Position numbers and translations under genes: made by a program. The notes under the pieces are model-generated. The model ran no database searches and was not told where the DNA came from. It was given only the letters and a program-made list of their open reading frames with translations. A DNA stretch of 64,000 nucleotides from Lateolabrax maculatus (lineage: Eukaryota > Chordata > Actinopteri > Acropomatiformes > Lateolabracidae), in assembly GCA_031216445.1 (NCBI GenBank), contig CM062214.1:19266001-19330000 (forward strand), given 5' to 3'. This document shows positions 10,561-21,859 of this stretch, piece after piece. Within the stretch, counting starts at the first letter, position 1; the number at the start of each line of letters is the position of its first letter.

Positions 10561-11560
10561 TTGGTTTGTCCATTCTGGGCTACTGTAGAAACATGGCGGT
10601 GCAACATGACGGTCTCCGTGGAAGCGGACCTGCTCTGTATGTAGATATGAAAGGCTAAGCTAAAAAAAATACAACAACTCTTAGTTTCATGATTATATAA
10701 TGCAATGCTTATGAATATTAATTTCCATTTCTGCCAATAGATCCCCCCACACACTGGTCCTTGCATGTGTTTTGGGCTGTTAGGAGAGCCCGGACCAGGA
10801 CCCCAAACAGAAGTTTAAGGTTCAAGGTGCAGTCTTCGTCTCCGGAGAAAGATTGTAGATATTTGAACTCAACATCCAAACAAAGACACCCCTCTCTTCA
10901 GTGCTCCTTCAGACGCTCTGCCCCCAAAAATCATGGATGGGCATTGCCATGGCAACAACACTAACAACTGGCCTAGCTGACTAAAAGAGAGATAAGGTCA
11001 AAATCCAGAGTGTCTACCATAGCAGAGTGTGACAATAAACCGGTCAATATTTAATGAGGTGTTGAACCCAATAGGCCTACTTATCTAAACCAAAGTCTAA
11101 GCTGAGAAGCAGCTTAGCCTATCTAGGCTAGCTGCAACATTAGTAACTTCAACAGTAACGGCAACTTATACTTACACTATCAGTGAGACATAGAGCAACA
11201 TTGTTTATTGTGAATTCTAAAAGAACAAGGAATAAAATTACATGGCAGTGTTATACCTCATACCCGGATGTTTGCTTCATGTGCCACTGAGCAACTTCCA
11301 GAGGAATAAATGAGGCCTTGCCTCCAACGCTGTATCCAGTTCTCTCTCAGAGGAAGAGGCAGAGGTCAGTGTGGTAACCAGTTGCACGAGCACCAACTCG
11401 TTGATGAGTGGCTGGCTGGAATAGTGTTGTGTGGCCCGGTCCGAGCAAACCGTGAGGAGATAATCGCTGAATTTGACAAAAAGTGTATTAGATTAGAATC
11501 GCTGACTGCAGAGTTCACTGGGTTTAATGAGATGGGAGCTTAGGGGAGGCCAGGTCTCAT
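10561..11560. other. Intergenic DNA with unassigned open frame
   Basis: A plus-strand frame of 77 codons (11310-11543) gives RANREEIIAEFDKKCIRLESLTAEF, protein-like in composition but not recognised. A second (10761-10964) is arginine/serine-rich and probably chance. The region could be the remnant of a mobile element. No splice structure is apparent. Confidence 0.35.
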
Positions 11561-11740
11561 CTACTTGGGTTGTTTCTGTAAACACATTGTTGGGTTGATT
11601 ATGCTTGGTCATAATTCTGGGTTGTTTGTGGTAGTGTAAACACACTGTTGGGTTGCTTGCTCTGGGTGAAAGGGATTGTAAGGGGTTCATTTGCAGAAGA
11701 ACACCTTGGGTGACTTTGACCCAGCTGCTGGTTCATCTAT
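11550..11740. repeat. Imperfect tandem gggttg-containing repeat
   Basis: The unit tgtaaacacattgttgggttg recurs in diverged form (near 11576 and 11636), together with gacccagctgctgg. Related words (aacaacccagta, aaaccaacccagtgc) appear in the opposite sense near 12670-12735. This pattern fits a fish element built of aacccag/ctgggtt units, possibly with its two ends at about 11560 and 12780. Confidence 0.45.
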
Positions 11741-12800
11741 TTTCCTGGCTTGTCCACTGTCAGACTTTCTGGATCCATCTCTTGCGGTAAGAGGTTCGCA
11801 CAACACTCGGTGGGCAGGATTTTAGGTAGGTTTATATAAATACTTTATTTTCAATAAGTTGTGGTAACAGCATGATATTAAGATAATTTTACAGTAAAAA
11901 ATACAACCTGGGATCAGTTAGTGATTTTTATTCTTGGACATTTATTAATTAGCTAAGACATCAGCTGATCATCACTTTATCTGCAGCCTTTTTGAATTTT
12001 GCAAATGAATGTGTGGCAGTCGGCCACGGCATCATGTTTTTTCCATTTCTTTCTCCTTCAGAGCGGCGAAGCAGCTCTTCGACCTCCATGACAGCCTGCG
12101 CAGGCTGGTCAACTTCGTCAGTACTAAATCTTTCATATTACATTGCTTAAATTCTTTACATGTGTAGAAAGTTGCATTTTAAATATGTTAAATTAATTGT
12201 GGTACTTGTCATAAAAGCATTTTGATGAGTATCCTTCTCACCCTGTACATCAGTACTTTGGGGATCCTTAACACAGTGAATGAGGTATCTATAATAAGTG
12301 ATGACCACACAGCCAAACATACCTGCATGGTCCTGCGGGGGTGTAGGGAGTGGTACATTTGGATTGGTTTTGTAATGATTTGAAAAACTTCATACATGAT
12401 ATGCTTTTGGGCTGTAAAAAACTGTTTTATAGTCTGGAAAAAAGTTTGACAGTTTTTTTTTTTTACAAAAATTTGTAAAGTGTCATGAAATAAACATTTA
12501 CAGTGGCCTCTGTTTGTATAGTATGTGTTTTCATTATGGGAAATTATTATAAATTACACAATAATAATTATCTATATTATTATCATTAAATATAAAAGTA
12601 GCAAGGCTATGTCACAGGAGATAATTGTCCCAGCAATAGAGTTAATTTCACTCACTAGGTTAGCTCAAATGAACAACCCAGTATTCTGGTTTAAATGGTA
12701 AAACCCCGGCACTTGGGTCAAACCAACCCAGTGCGTGTTCTGTCCCATGGTTACTAAGTGGTGGGGTTAAAGTTGGGTTGCTCTTTAAAGCTGGGGTGGG
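11741..12800. other. Intergenic DNA between the gggttg repeat ends
   Basis: AT-rich apart from the exon-like segment at 12062-12120. No other gene signal is seen. Confidence 0.45.
12062..12120 (+). pseudogene. Exon-like 59-bp segment, origin unknown
   Basis: A strong acceptor-like tract (ccatttctttctccttcag, ending at 12061) is followed by 59 bp of GC-rich sequence with an open frame AAKQLFDLHDSLRRLVNFV and then GT at 12121. It stands out sharply from the AT-rich surroundings. The downstream donor (gtacta) is weak and no partner exon was found. I do not recognise the protein. It may be a captured or orphan exon carried by a mobile element, or chance. Confidence 0.25.
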
Positions 12801-13380
12801 TAACCTTGGATAAACCAGCAGGAGAAGCTAGATTTGGAAAGCATCCAATTTAAAAATCCCACCTCTACCTTCAGGCCTCCCTCCAACGCCATTCCCCCAA
12901 AACACATGAACACGCATTGCCTATGCTACCCGTATCCAACTACCTTATGTCTCATTCACATGTCAGAAAACACCTAATATTATTAAATGAACGTACATGG
13001 TTATTGTTAGTACTCACAGCTGTCAATCTAGCATGTAACTATTGGGAAATGTCACGAAAAAAATTGAGTTTGATGCAGTAACTTATTACTGGCTCACTAC
13101 AGCTAGCTGTGGTAACATTAGATATCAGAAAGACTGCAGAGTTCATGCAGGTACGTAGGTAGACAGGAAGGTAGGCCATCCTTTCATTCCGTGCAGGCTG
13201 AATGAAATTATTGGACGGGCTTATTACAGGCCTGCAACAGCCACAGATACCAGATTTTTTCTTTTATGTGTCAGAACATTTGATTTATTGATTGCAGTTG
13301 GGATGTAAGAAGAATTTCAACAAATAAAACAAAAAATGCTTCTAAGATAAATTGCCTTCCCTACCTTCAACCCAGCAGTT
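12801..13380. other. Intergenic DNA, no recognised content
   Basis: Mixed composition with no open frame, clear repeat or motif cluster. Confidence 0.5.
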
Positions 13381-13920
13381 TTCTGAGTGCAACATTCACA
13401 CACAACACACCGGCCTACAGAGAGGTTCAGCATCGGCCAGGCTGCCTGTGTTCCATCGGCCCGCTCTCTTCTGTTGCCCTGCAGGCTGAGCTTTTCCAGA
13501 GCACTGCCCTGACTTGCACAGCAGCCTCAGCAGAACTCAATAAAGCCCTGTGCCTCTTGTGTCATCCCTACCAGCTGTACACAAGGCCGGGAGTGTAGTG
13601 CTGTGTTTGTGTGCCGAGGCAGGCCTGTTTCATCTCCAGTGCCCATGTCACAGCAGTCCCGTACGGGTAAACCTAAAAACATCCAGCTGTGTGCATGGAA
13701 ACCAAGGAGACTTTCTGGGGATGAAACCGCAATGGCTTGCAGCTTGTTTTTATCAAACAGCTCACCCCACTGAAACAACCACCACTTATCGACCCCGCTC
13801 TGATGCAGTGTGCAGTGTGAACAGCAGATGGCGGTTCTGGTCCAGGTAGATGGTCTTGGGGTAATGCAAAAGAAAAATAGGCTGTATGTGTGTGCATGTG
13901 GAAAATGACTGACAGGCAGA
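13381..13920. other. GC-richer intergenic block
   Basis: Open frames on both strands (13550-13849 plus, 13527-13778 minus) reflect higher GC; neither peptide is recognisable. Possibly a conserved non-coding element. Confidence 0.3.
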
Positions 13921-13924
13921 TTAA

Positions 13925-14225
13925 GGGAAAGCTGGTTTTCGTATGGATGCCAGTTCGAGAAAAGATTAATTAGAACTGAATTGAAAGTGACGAGCCATAT
14001 TCAAAGCACTACAGACATGACAGTGAGAGTTCTACGACACCTACAAAGGAAGATGTGGTCGGACAATTATCTGCTGCACCACAGTGATTAATCACAATGC
14101 GGCCTGTCAATGTCAAAATGAGTCAAGTGCTATTGATCATGCCCGCCTTGGGTTTCACTTGCACTCACACTTTATCAGATGGAGCTAATTGGGAACATAT
14201 TCAGTCTGTGGTCCTGAAAGATGTG
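13925..14225. promoter_or_regulatory. Candidate homeodomain-bound regulatory element
   Basis: Contains agattaattagaa near 13963, a perfect 12-bp palindrome GTGATTAATCAC at 14084-14095, tcaatgtcaaaatgagtcaa and agctaattggg. TAAT/ATTA words are dense, while overall composition is balanced and there is no repeat resemblance, the usual look of a vertebrate developmental enhancer. Target (alx4 or another gene) and activity are inference. Confidence 0.35.
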
Positions 14226-14767
14226 TCAGGAGTCACATTCCTGCTCCGATTTTCTGATAGCCCATAGCGCCTGCAGTCTGGATAGAGGACATGCTGTGGG
14301 AGTAGAGTTTTGGGGGCTGGGGGTTGTAGGGTACAGCAGCACATTCAGAGGTGGATAGGTGAGTAATAAGCGTGCATCCTTTAACTCTCGGGGCTTGTCC
14401 TCTGACTGGATTAAATATGTGCTGAGGATTTATTAGGTAGAAGACCTCTGGGGCCCCAGAATAACTCCAAGCTGAGCTGCCTCCACCTTGACTTTTCTCT
14501 CTCCTTATAGTTTCACTCTTTCTACCTCCTCTACCTACCACAATCTCTCTCACCTATTTTTAATCTACATTCCCATGCGTTTTTTACTCCCACAATGTTT
14601 TTTTGCATTTTAGTCTTTCAAGGTTTCCTCCCTTTTACTGTCCTCTCAGCCAGCCATGTGGATAGATGTGTGATGTGATGGATTCTGTTAATATTATGAT
14701 GCTTACTGCTTCAGCCTGGATGCCTACAGGCTTTTATGTCACAGAGAGGCTGAAGGGCTGGAGCACA
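14226..14767. other. Intergenic DNA, no recognised content
   Basis: The minus-strand 106-codon frame (14233-14553) is arginine/glycine/serine-rich and not recognised. Nothing else is seen. Confidence 0.45.
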
Positions 14768-16060
14768 GAGGTGGGAAAGTATGTAAGTATAATCAGAAAC
14801 AAGTACTCAAAGTATCAAAAATAAAAGTATTCAATAAAGAAAAATAGTCCCAGTGAGTGTTAAAATACTATATATAACTTAATTATTATTACTGATTAAA
14901 GTACAAGTAGCATTTTACTTTTGTAGTTGGTCAAGAGCTAATTTTACCAATGTATATAAATCAGTGTAAATGCATCATATTTTAAAAGATGTACATGTGT
15001 TTTATGTAAGATCTTAATTTGGAAAGTAGCTAGTAACTACATCAGTTAGATTAAAAAGTACAACATTTCTTACTCAACTGTAGTGGAGTGGAAGTGTGAA
15101 GTAGCATCAAATGAGAATCCCCAAGAAAAGTACAAGTAGGCCTACCTTCAATTAGTACCTAAATACCTCTGGAGTTACCTCCAGCAGTCTGGCAGTCTTG
15201 GAGCTGTCACCGATCTGTTTCTGGTGCACCAGCATGAGAATGTCGCCACAGACACCAGATTCAAAACTCCGGTATAGGGTGACAGGCTTAAGCAGCATGT
15301 GGTGAACTCGTTTGGTGAAGGCTTGAATGAGACAGACATGCCCAACAAACGCAGGGACCGGTTGCAACTGAGCAACGCACTGTGTCAGAGTTCAGTGAAG
15401 GTGGTGTCAGTGGCACCCTGAGTGCTATGAGCGCTGCTCTCAGAGGCTCAGAGCCTCTGATATAATGACGTATATGTGTTAACTTGCTTTTTTAACGCTT
15501 TGACAGCCCTAGTTTAGTTGCATTCCTACTCAGAGTTAGATGAGAAGATTGATACCACTCTCTCTGTCTGAACTTTAAATATGAAGCTACCCGACCAGCC
15601 TGTAGCTTAGCTTAGCACAAAGACTGAAAACAAAAGGAAACAGCACAAACAGGAGAAGTTTGTCTTGGCGGCTTTCTGCGAAAAAGGGTCAGGGTTAGGG
15701 TTACGTTAGGTGATCTGTACAGAAACGTGTAAAAAGGGGTTATGTGGTACCAGTGACTTCCTGGAGTCTCCGCTCGTCACCTGGCAACCTGGTCCCAGTC
15801 CCAAAATAGTCTGTGGTAGCTACTGGATTTGTTTTGTACAGATTTTGTTACCGCTAGACGGAGCCAGGCTGGCTGTTTCCCCGTTTCCAGTCTTTGTGCT
15901 AAGCTAAGCTAACCAGCTCATATTTACTGTATAAACATGCGAGTGCTATCCATCTTCTCATCTAACTCTCTGGAAGAAAACAAATAAGTGGATTTCCCAA
16001 GATGTTGAGTTATCCTTTTGGTATAGTACTTGAGCAAATGTACTTACATTCCACCAACGT
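14768..16060. repeat. Nested repeat complex: aagtac-family element interrupted by other repeats
   Basis: The left end is an aagtac-family copy (gaggtgggaaagtatgtaag ... gtagtggagtggaag, to about 15170). The right end (gtacttgagcaaatgtacttacattccacc, about 16025-16060) reads as the inverted other end of the same family. Between them lie 350 bp of unknown repeat-like sequence and the MITE copy at 15520-16022. This order suggests insertions into an older element. Confidence 0.55.
15520..16022. repeat. MITE-like element, same family as 39944-40501 (diverged copy)
   Basis: The left side has actcagagttagatgagaag and gattgataccactctctctg; the right side has the inverted gagtgctatccatcttctc and atctaactctctggaag. 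Inside are tagcttagcttagcacaaag and tgtgctaagctaagctaacc, inverted relative to each other. It is thus a long imperfect inverted-repeat element. I recognise it as common in teleosts. Confidence 0.7.
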
Positions 16061-16870
16061 CTATGCAGTTTGTATGAACACACACTGACATACTTTTGCA
16101 TTTATCATGGCTGGAATTCTTTAGATCGGCAAAAATCTGTGATGCAAGTAAATCTGTTTTGAGCCAATCTACCGTATGTTTTTTTTACATATGTTTCTTT
16201 GGTCATAAGTCACCCCCCCACCAAATGATCCCCATATGTTGAACAGTGTTCCTGGCTTCTGATGAACCAACTACTCATTGCGGTAGAGGCTCTGTCCCAA
16301 GACCTGCATCAAACATGGTGGGGAGAAAGTGTTGCCCTTATGGGATGGGTGGGGTGTTAGGTGAACAACTTTTTCTCTGACTGACACGGGCAAGCAGCAA
16401 TATTGCAGAATAATAAATGTAGCTGCACGTCAAGACCACATAATATTGATTAGAAACTACAATCATGGGTACTGTGTGCTTTATAACTCCAAAACCACAG
16501 ACTTGTTGTACTTTCATGGATGAATAGCTGAGAAAATTAACTATTGTGACACATGAAAACATTCTTGAGGGTTCAGTATGACTGTGAGTGAGTGGATACG
16601 GTGTTACAGGTCAAAGGTGAAGCCTTGTCTTTGCTGCAAGCAGAGAGAACAGCTCGTTATAAAGAATAACCCTGTCCAAAAAAGTAGAAAAATGATTTTC
16701 ATAACTTATGTTTGTGATTTATTCTCTTCTACACGTGGATACGTAGACTGCTTCAGTTATTAACAATTTAGTGATTGATTCCTGTAGTTTATTTTTATTC
16801 AACTATCTCCATTTTCACATTAAAACACAACACTATCATGTATAAAATATTTCATCTAGACACATTATTC
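16061..16870. other. Intergenic DNA, no recognised content
   Basis: AT-rich. No gene, repeat or motif cluster was recognised. Confidence 0.5.
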
Positions 16871-17340
16871 CAGTGACAGTAGTTGACCTCTTACACCACA
16901 CATCATGGGGATCGTTATTTAGATCAGCATAAAAAAGGGCTTCCTGGTATAAATCTAAACCTGACTCCCACCTCCTTCTCATCAGACATCAGTGAAAAGC
17001 CAGATCGTTACCAGGAAGCAGACCATGGCAATGCATTTCTCTTTCAAGCAATCAGCGATGGAAACTCCAATTAAGGTGGTGGAAAAAGGTGGCTACTGCT
17101 TTTAAAAAATCAGTGCAGATGTGCAGGTAAGTGACCATGCGGCAAACCTTGGCTACATAGCGCCAGGCTCAGTGCAATTTCCGTCTCTAATTGGACTTCC
17201 CACGCAATGCCTGCTTCCAATCATTGCAGAAAGCCAGCACAGGCAGGCACACTGGCAGGATGGTGGACCACAGTTGGACAGATCACGAAGAACTTCAGGA
17301 CAGAAAATTGACTGGGCAGGGATTTTAAATTGCTCTTTTA
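16870..17340. promoter_or_regulatory. Candidate conserved non-coding element
   Basis: Balanced, non-repetitive sequence with homeodomain-type motifs (ccaattaaggtgg near 17068, ctaattggac near 17188) and ccaatcattgcag. An open frame continues through part of it (17121-17516), but the peptide has no family resemblance and runs into a repeat. Enhancer identity is inference. Confidence 0.3.
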
Positions 17341-17344
17341 CAGG

Positions 17345-17965
17345 CTTTGTAAGGCTTTTGTCAGTGGTGGAATGGGTAAAAAAATACTCCACTACAAGCA
17401 AAAATGTGTGCTTGTGTAAGCATAAATTTTATGATAGCTGGTCGAGATATGCCTTATTTAACTACTTTGTATCTTGGGTAGTTGTCTATACTAATGCATC
17501 CTATTTTAGGAGCTGATTTAAAGCTGCAACAATTAGTCAATTGATAAATATATATATATATATATATATATTGATAATTGATTGATCATGTCAGTCATTT
17601 CTCAAATATGAAAATTCGCTGCTTTCCTTGACCTTACATTTTAATAAAGTTTTGGTATGTTGGTCAGAACAAGACACTTGCTGTCACCCTGTACTCTGGG
17701 ACATTGTGATCTAGACCTAACAATTAATCGAATAATCGAGAAAATAATTTTCAGGTTAATCCACAATGAAAATAATCTTTAGTTGCAGCCCCAAACCTGA
17801 TTACATGTTTTATGAGCAAAATGCAATATGGAAGTACAATATTTCATTCTGAAATGTCTTGGAGTAGAAGTATCATACAAAGGGAATATTCAAACAAGGT
17901 ACAAAAAATTTACTGAAGTACAGTACTTGAGTAAGTGTAATTAGTAACTTTCCACCGCTGGCTTT
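17345..17965. repeat. aagtac-family repeat copy 2, with nested element
   Basis: The left end is cagtggtggaatgggtaaaa with ctccactacaag. The right end is gaagtacagtacttgagtaa and agtaactttccaccgctgg. The TA-containing element at 17520-17791 sits inside it, separating the two halves. Confidence 0.65.
17520..17791. repeat. CTGCAAC-family element nested in the aagtac repeat
   Basis: The ends agctgcaacaattagtcaat and ctttagttgcagcc are inverted relative to each other, as in the copies at 5822, 27114, 47706 and 51887. A short TA microsatellite lies at 17548-17571. Confidence 0.65.
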
Positions 17966-18690
17966 CATCTATGAAAAGCTTTGATTAAAAAAAGACACTT
18001 TTCCAAACTGTTGAGGCACCGCAGGGAGTTGCCACCCACCACAATATAGAATATTTGAGCCTCATCGATTCTCTACACCTGCTGTTCTAAATCTACCCTT
18101 AATGCTTAAATCCTGGCAATGCCATCCTTGGTTAAGAATTTCTCTCTTCCCTTGGATTTCCTCTCTTTTGGAGTTTCCTCACCTGGAACCAATCTGTAAC
18201 ACAATCAAAGTGTCCTAACATGAAAGCTCAGTTCCTTCCTTTGATAGTCCATTTCTCTCCACACTTGTTCTTTTCTCTTTTCTCTGGTAGCTCAAACAAC
18301 CATGTCTGGAAAAAATTTTATCTTAAAATAGAGACTCAGTCACCAAGCATTATGCAAATTTCCTTGAAACAATTCACTGATGCTCTGCTTTTTGCTTTTG
18401 CAGACAACAGAATGAAGCCCTTTGTCTAAAAATAAGCTGTGCATAATGAAAACTAAGAGCCTCGCTTGTTGAGAAATTGAGAACACTGTTTGAGACGGCC
18501 TTGATAAATTTGAGGTAATAAAATATAACTAGGAGGAAGAATAACTCAGGCTGGCCATTCAAGTATCATTTACAAGTATAATCTAGTGGCTTCACAAACC
18601 AATTGTTCAAGTGCAGGTCAGAGCCAGTTTTTTTTAATAGAATAGGAAGCGTGAAATGTGGAAAGCAGAGTGTAACATTACTTTTTTTCA
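17966..18690. other. Intergenic DNA, no recognised content
   Basis: No recognisable gene or repeat. Some stretches have balanced composition but no motif cluster stands out. Confidence 0.45.
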
Positions 18691-18920
18691 AAGCTTATTC
18701 TGTTTCCTCATCATTGGATTGCACTCATCCATCCAAAGCGTTGATTGCAGCTTCTGGATGACTTGATGCTTACAGTTTGTATGCTGCATGCTCATCAGTC
18801 ATCCCTCTCAGCTTCAGAGTGTGTCGAGGATCGCAGGGTGATTAAACTCTAATAGCAGCCTTTTGAGAAGTCCGGGGGGATTTACTCCTGAGTCAACATG
18901 CCAGACCCCATTTCCTCCTC
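18690..18920. promoter_or_regulatory. Candidate conserved non-coding element
   Basis: Non-repetitive, balanced block with attggattgcactc, gcgttgattgcagc and ggtgattaaactctaatag. GATTA/TAAT words suggest homeodomain binding. Inference only. Confidence 0.25.
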
Positions 18921-19920
18921 ACTCACTGCTGCCTCTCAACACCCAACCGGCTGCAGCCACAGTAGATCTCCACATGGAACTTGTATAGATTGAGAAAACC
19001 TTGGAAGTGACCTTGCATAAGGCCTTAGACATACATGGGGAACAATGCCAATAAATTACCCACTTCTCCCAAATATCATGTAATTTACTTTGTTGCAATA
19101 TAAACATTTAAAAAATGTACATTAAATACATATGATTTAGAGGTTATTATTTAATTATCATGATAAATACAGATACTGTAGTCCTACCAAATCCTGCTGG
19201 TAATCCAACAGGAAAAGTAATTCCACATGCTTCATACTCTTTTATGCTTCAATATTTGGTCCAAACAAAATCCCAGAATTGTACTTATTAATGTAAACTA
19301 AGGTTTAAATAATGAATCAGTTATTTCGACAATCAATTTGTCGTTCGAGCAAAGATGAAAACACATCTTAAATATAAAGATTTATTTCTGTTTATGTTTG
19401 GTATGTTACTAACATGATTTTGGTTGGGTTTAGGACTGTAGACAAAACAAGCAACCTGAATATGTCAACTTGAATATGTCAAAATTGCAATAAGTATTTT
19501 TACTATTTATTTGTATCTGTATCATAATTTCAGAAAGAGGTTTTCAGGTTACTTTCTTTTGGAAGATGTAGATGTTATGAAAACACTTTGTGGCATGGAC
19601 ACTTTCACTCTGTTTGAGTATTTGGACAATGCCTGGCCATTAAGACAAAATGTTTTGATTGGTAACACATTTTTTTCTGTGTAAAACATGTTTCTTTTCA
19701 CATTTGATTCAGTAACTACATACAGTGTGTAGTTGTCAGCAATGATTCACTTTTCTTTGGAATATGGATGTCGATTGCCAGAATCTGTTATCAATATATG
19801 GTCTTTGTAAAGTATGGTCACAAATACATTTTTGTTGTTGATATTAAAGAACCGTAACCATTTAATCATGTCAATTTATACTATGTGAACTGAATAGGAT
19901 GTAGTTACAGGAAAATGCCC
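18921..19920. other. AT-rich intergenic DNA
   Basis: No gene, clear repeat or motif cluster was seen. Confidence 0.5.
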
Positions 19921-19924
19921 GTGT

Positions 19925-20345
19925 TTGATCTAGATTCCTGTCGTCAAACAAATCTGATTGCAGCCAGAGATTAAGACGCTTGTCATAGTGCTAACATTTC
20001 AGACATCTTGTTTTGAAACTTCCCACGAACAACAACACAGCACCCAGTTATCCAGCATCCAGTGGCTCGGTTTGAGACAACGTATGCTGCTCCTCCATGT
20101 GACTTTAATTGAATGATTAGATGTAATTCAATAAGCAATCGAAGGGCAATGCGCGTGAGTGTGAGGCGTAAAGCAAAAGAGCACTGGTGAGTGGAGCCTT
20201 TGTCCATGACCCTCCATCATTACTGCTACCTTTCAGGCTAAATCACGCGCTCTGATCGGCCTCTGGTCAGCACCCCTGTGTGGACCCCTCCACTCTAATT
20301 GTCTAGGCCACCAATTTCACGAACCATGCAGTTTACAGGTTTAGT
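19925..20345. promoter_or_regulatory. Candidate conserved non-coding element with TAAT-rich core
   Basis: The core near 20104-20145 holds several homeodomain words in 40 bp (tttaattgaatgattagatg, then taattcaataagcaatcg). It is surrounded by GC-balanced, non-repeated sequence with low-CpG and CpG islets (atgcgcgtgag, aatcacgcgctctgatcgg). Such a mix is typical of deep vertebrate CNEs. The short minus-strand frame here is not gene-like. Confidence 0.35.
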
Positions 20346-20559
20346 GCTCTGGCTTGCCATGTCTTGTGTTTTCCATGTGAGTCCCTATCTTTAGACTGGG
20401 ATCAACCACACAAAAACATCCCAATTATTATTGTCTGCAAGAAGAATTTCCACAAATCCCTTTGCTGTGAGACATCAAGTTTTGGGAATGTTTGCCATCA
20501 GCTCTGATAGGCCAATATTCAGTCAAAAGCCATGATCCTGAGCACATCGAATTGACTGC

Positions 20560-20960
20560 TTTCAACAACTGAAAGAAGAAAGCTTTTTATTCAAACACAT
20601 CAGTGACACAGGATTGTGAAATTATTCCGAATTGTGACACAATTTATCCCAGCTTGAAATATAACCCCTTCGTGTGGACCCATTAGCTCTGGATTCACAC
20701 AGCTGTTTACTGTCAATCTGTCCCAGCTCATGCAAATTTGGCAGGAAATGGTTGGCATAATAATAAAGAAAATGAAAATGGCCCACTCCATAGCTTTACT
20801 GTGATGCAGTGAAATAGTTCCATAAATTACTTCAAGTCTGCTAATTCTCAGAGTAAATCAAAGTCCCCAGTGGAGCTGAAGTCTGTAAAATATGGATCAT
20901 TACTAAACCAAAGGGACACGAGCCCTCGGTGGGATTAGAAAGTCAGGGCTAGTTATAAAA
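20560..20960. promoter_or_regulatory. Candidate conserved non-coding element with 15-bp inverted repeat
   Basis: Contains aattgtg-a-cacaatt (20630-20644), cccattagctctgg, catgcaaatttgg (octamer-like ATGCAAAT) and agtaaatcaaagtc. It is non-repetitive and not open in any long frame. Inference only. Confidence 0.3.
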
Positions 20961-21850
20961 TATAAAAGAAAATGTTAATCTTAAATCCAGGATTGTAAAA
21001 AATTCTCGCCACCATTTGAGGAGCTGACTTGTGGAAGCAATCTTGGCAAATGTGTGTGTAGACAAGTGTATTATCCAACATGTGTCTTTAATGCTTGATC
21101 AGCCCACTTGCCAACTGTCATATTGTTAAAGATAGACTACACCCTCTTGGCTTGTGCCAAGAAGGCCCATAGATTTACAGTAATACCATGTAGCACAATA
21201 GTGAGAGCAGAGGCCTGCGGGGCAGCCAGAGGCCCTATTCTCAAGTTATATGTTGTAAAGCTTTGTTACTATAATTGTTACAGACTCCTGGATGCAATGA
21301 TGACTACTGCAGCTGACTCAAATCACATCTGAACCCACAAATCACAGTTAAGGCAGCATCTCATGTAGTGAGTTTCTACCAGCATAGTAAAGTGGGGCTG
21401 CGATCAACGCTCAGATACTAACATCATATCTATGACTGACATACTCATTTGTTATATCTAATATATTCATTCTCTTGTTCAATAAGCAATGAACTTCATA
21501 GTCTTTAAAAAAATAATACATAGATTTTTGACAATGCTAATGGTGAATTATCAGTATCTGGTATCAGTTCTTTTTGTTAAATGGTTTGTACACTTAATGG
21601 TCCGTTTTTCAAAATTACAGCAATACCACTATGTGGGCTTATACACAAGAAAATAAATACAGGATAAAACCAGATAAATTGTATATCCCCCAATGACATA
21701 TTTTAGAAACATAAATACATAAATTACACTACAATTAAAATAATGAAAATGGTTTAAGCCATAAAAGTTTGCTATGAGCCATAGTTTGGCCTTTTAAAAA
21801 AAACTGCCCTAATCATTATTGTTATATTAACAATAGATCAAATTAAGTGA
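20961..21850. other. Intergenic DNA, no recognised content
   Basis: AT-rich from 21400 onward. No gene or delimited repeat was recognised. Confidence 0.5.
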
Positions 21851-21859
21851 AATGTAAAA

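Noticed and set aside
10042..10766. Overlapping minus-strand frames of 104-152 codons
   Set aside because: They lie on a high-copy teleost repeat and its flank; the translation has no protein-family features.
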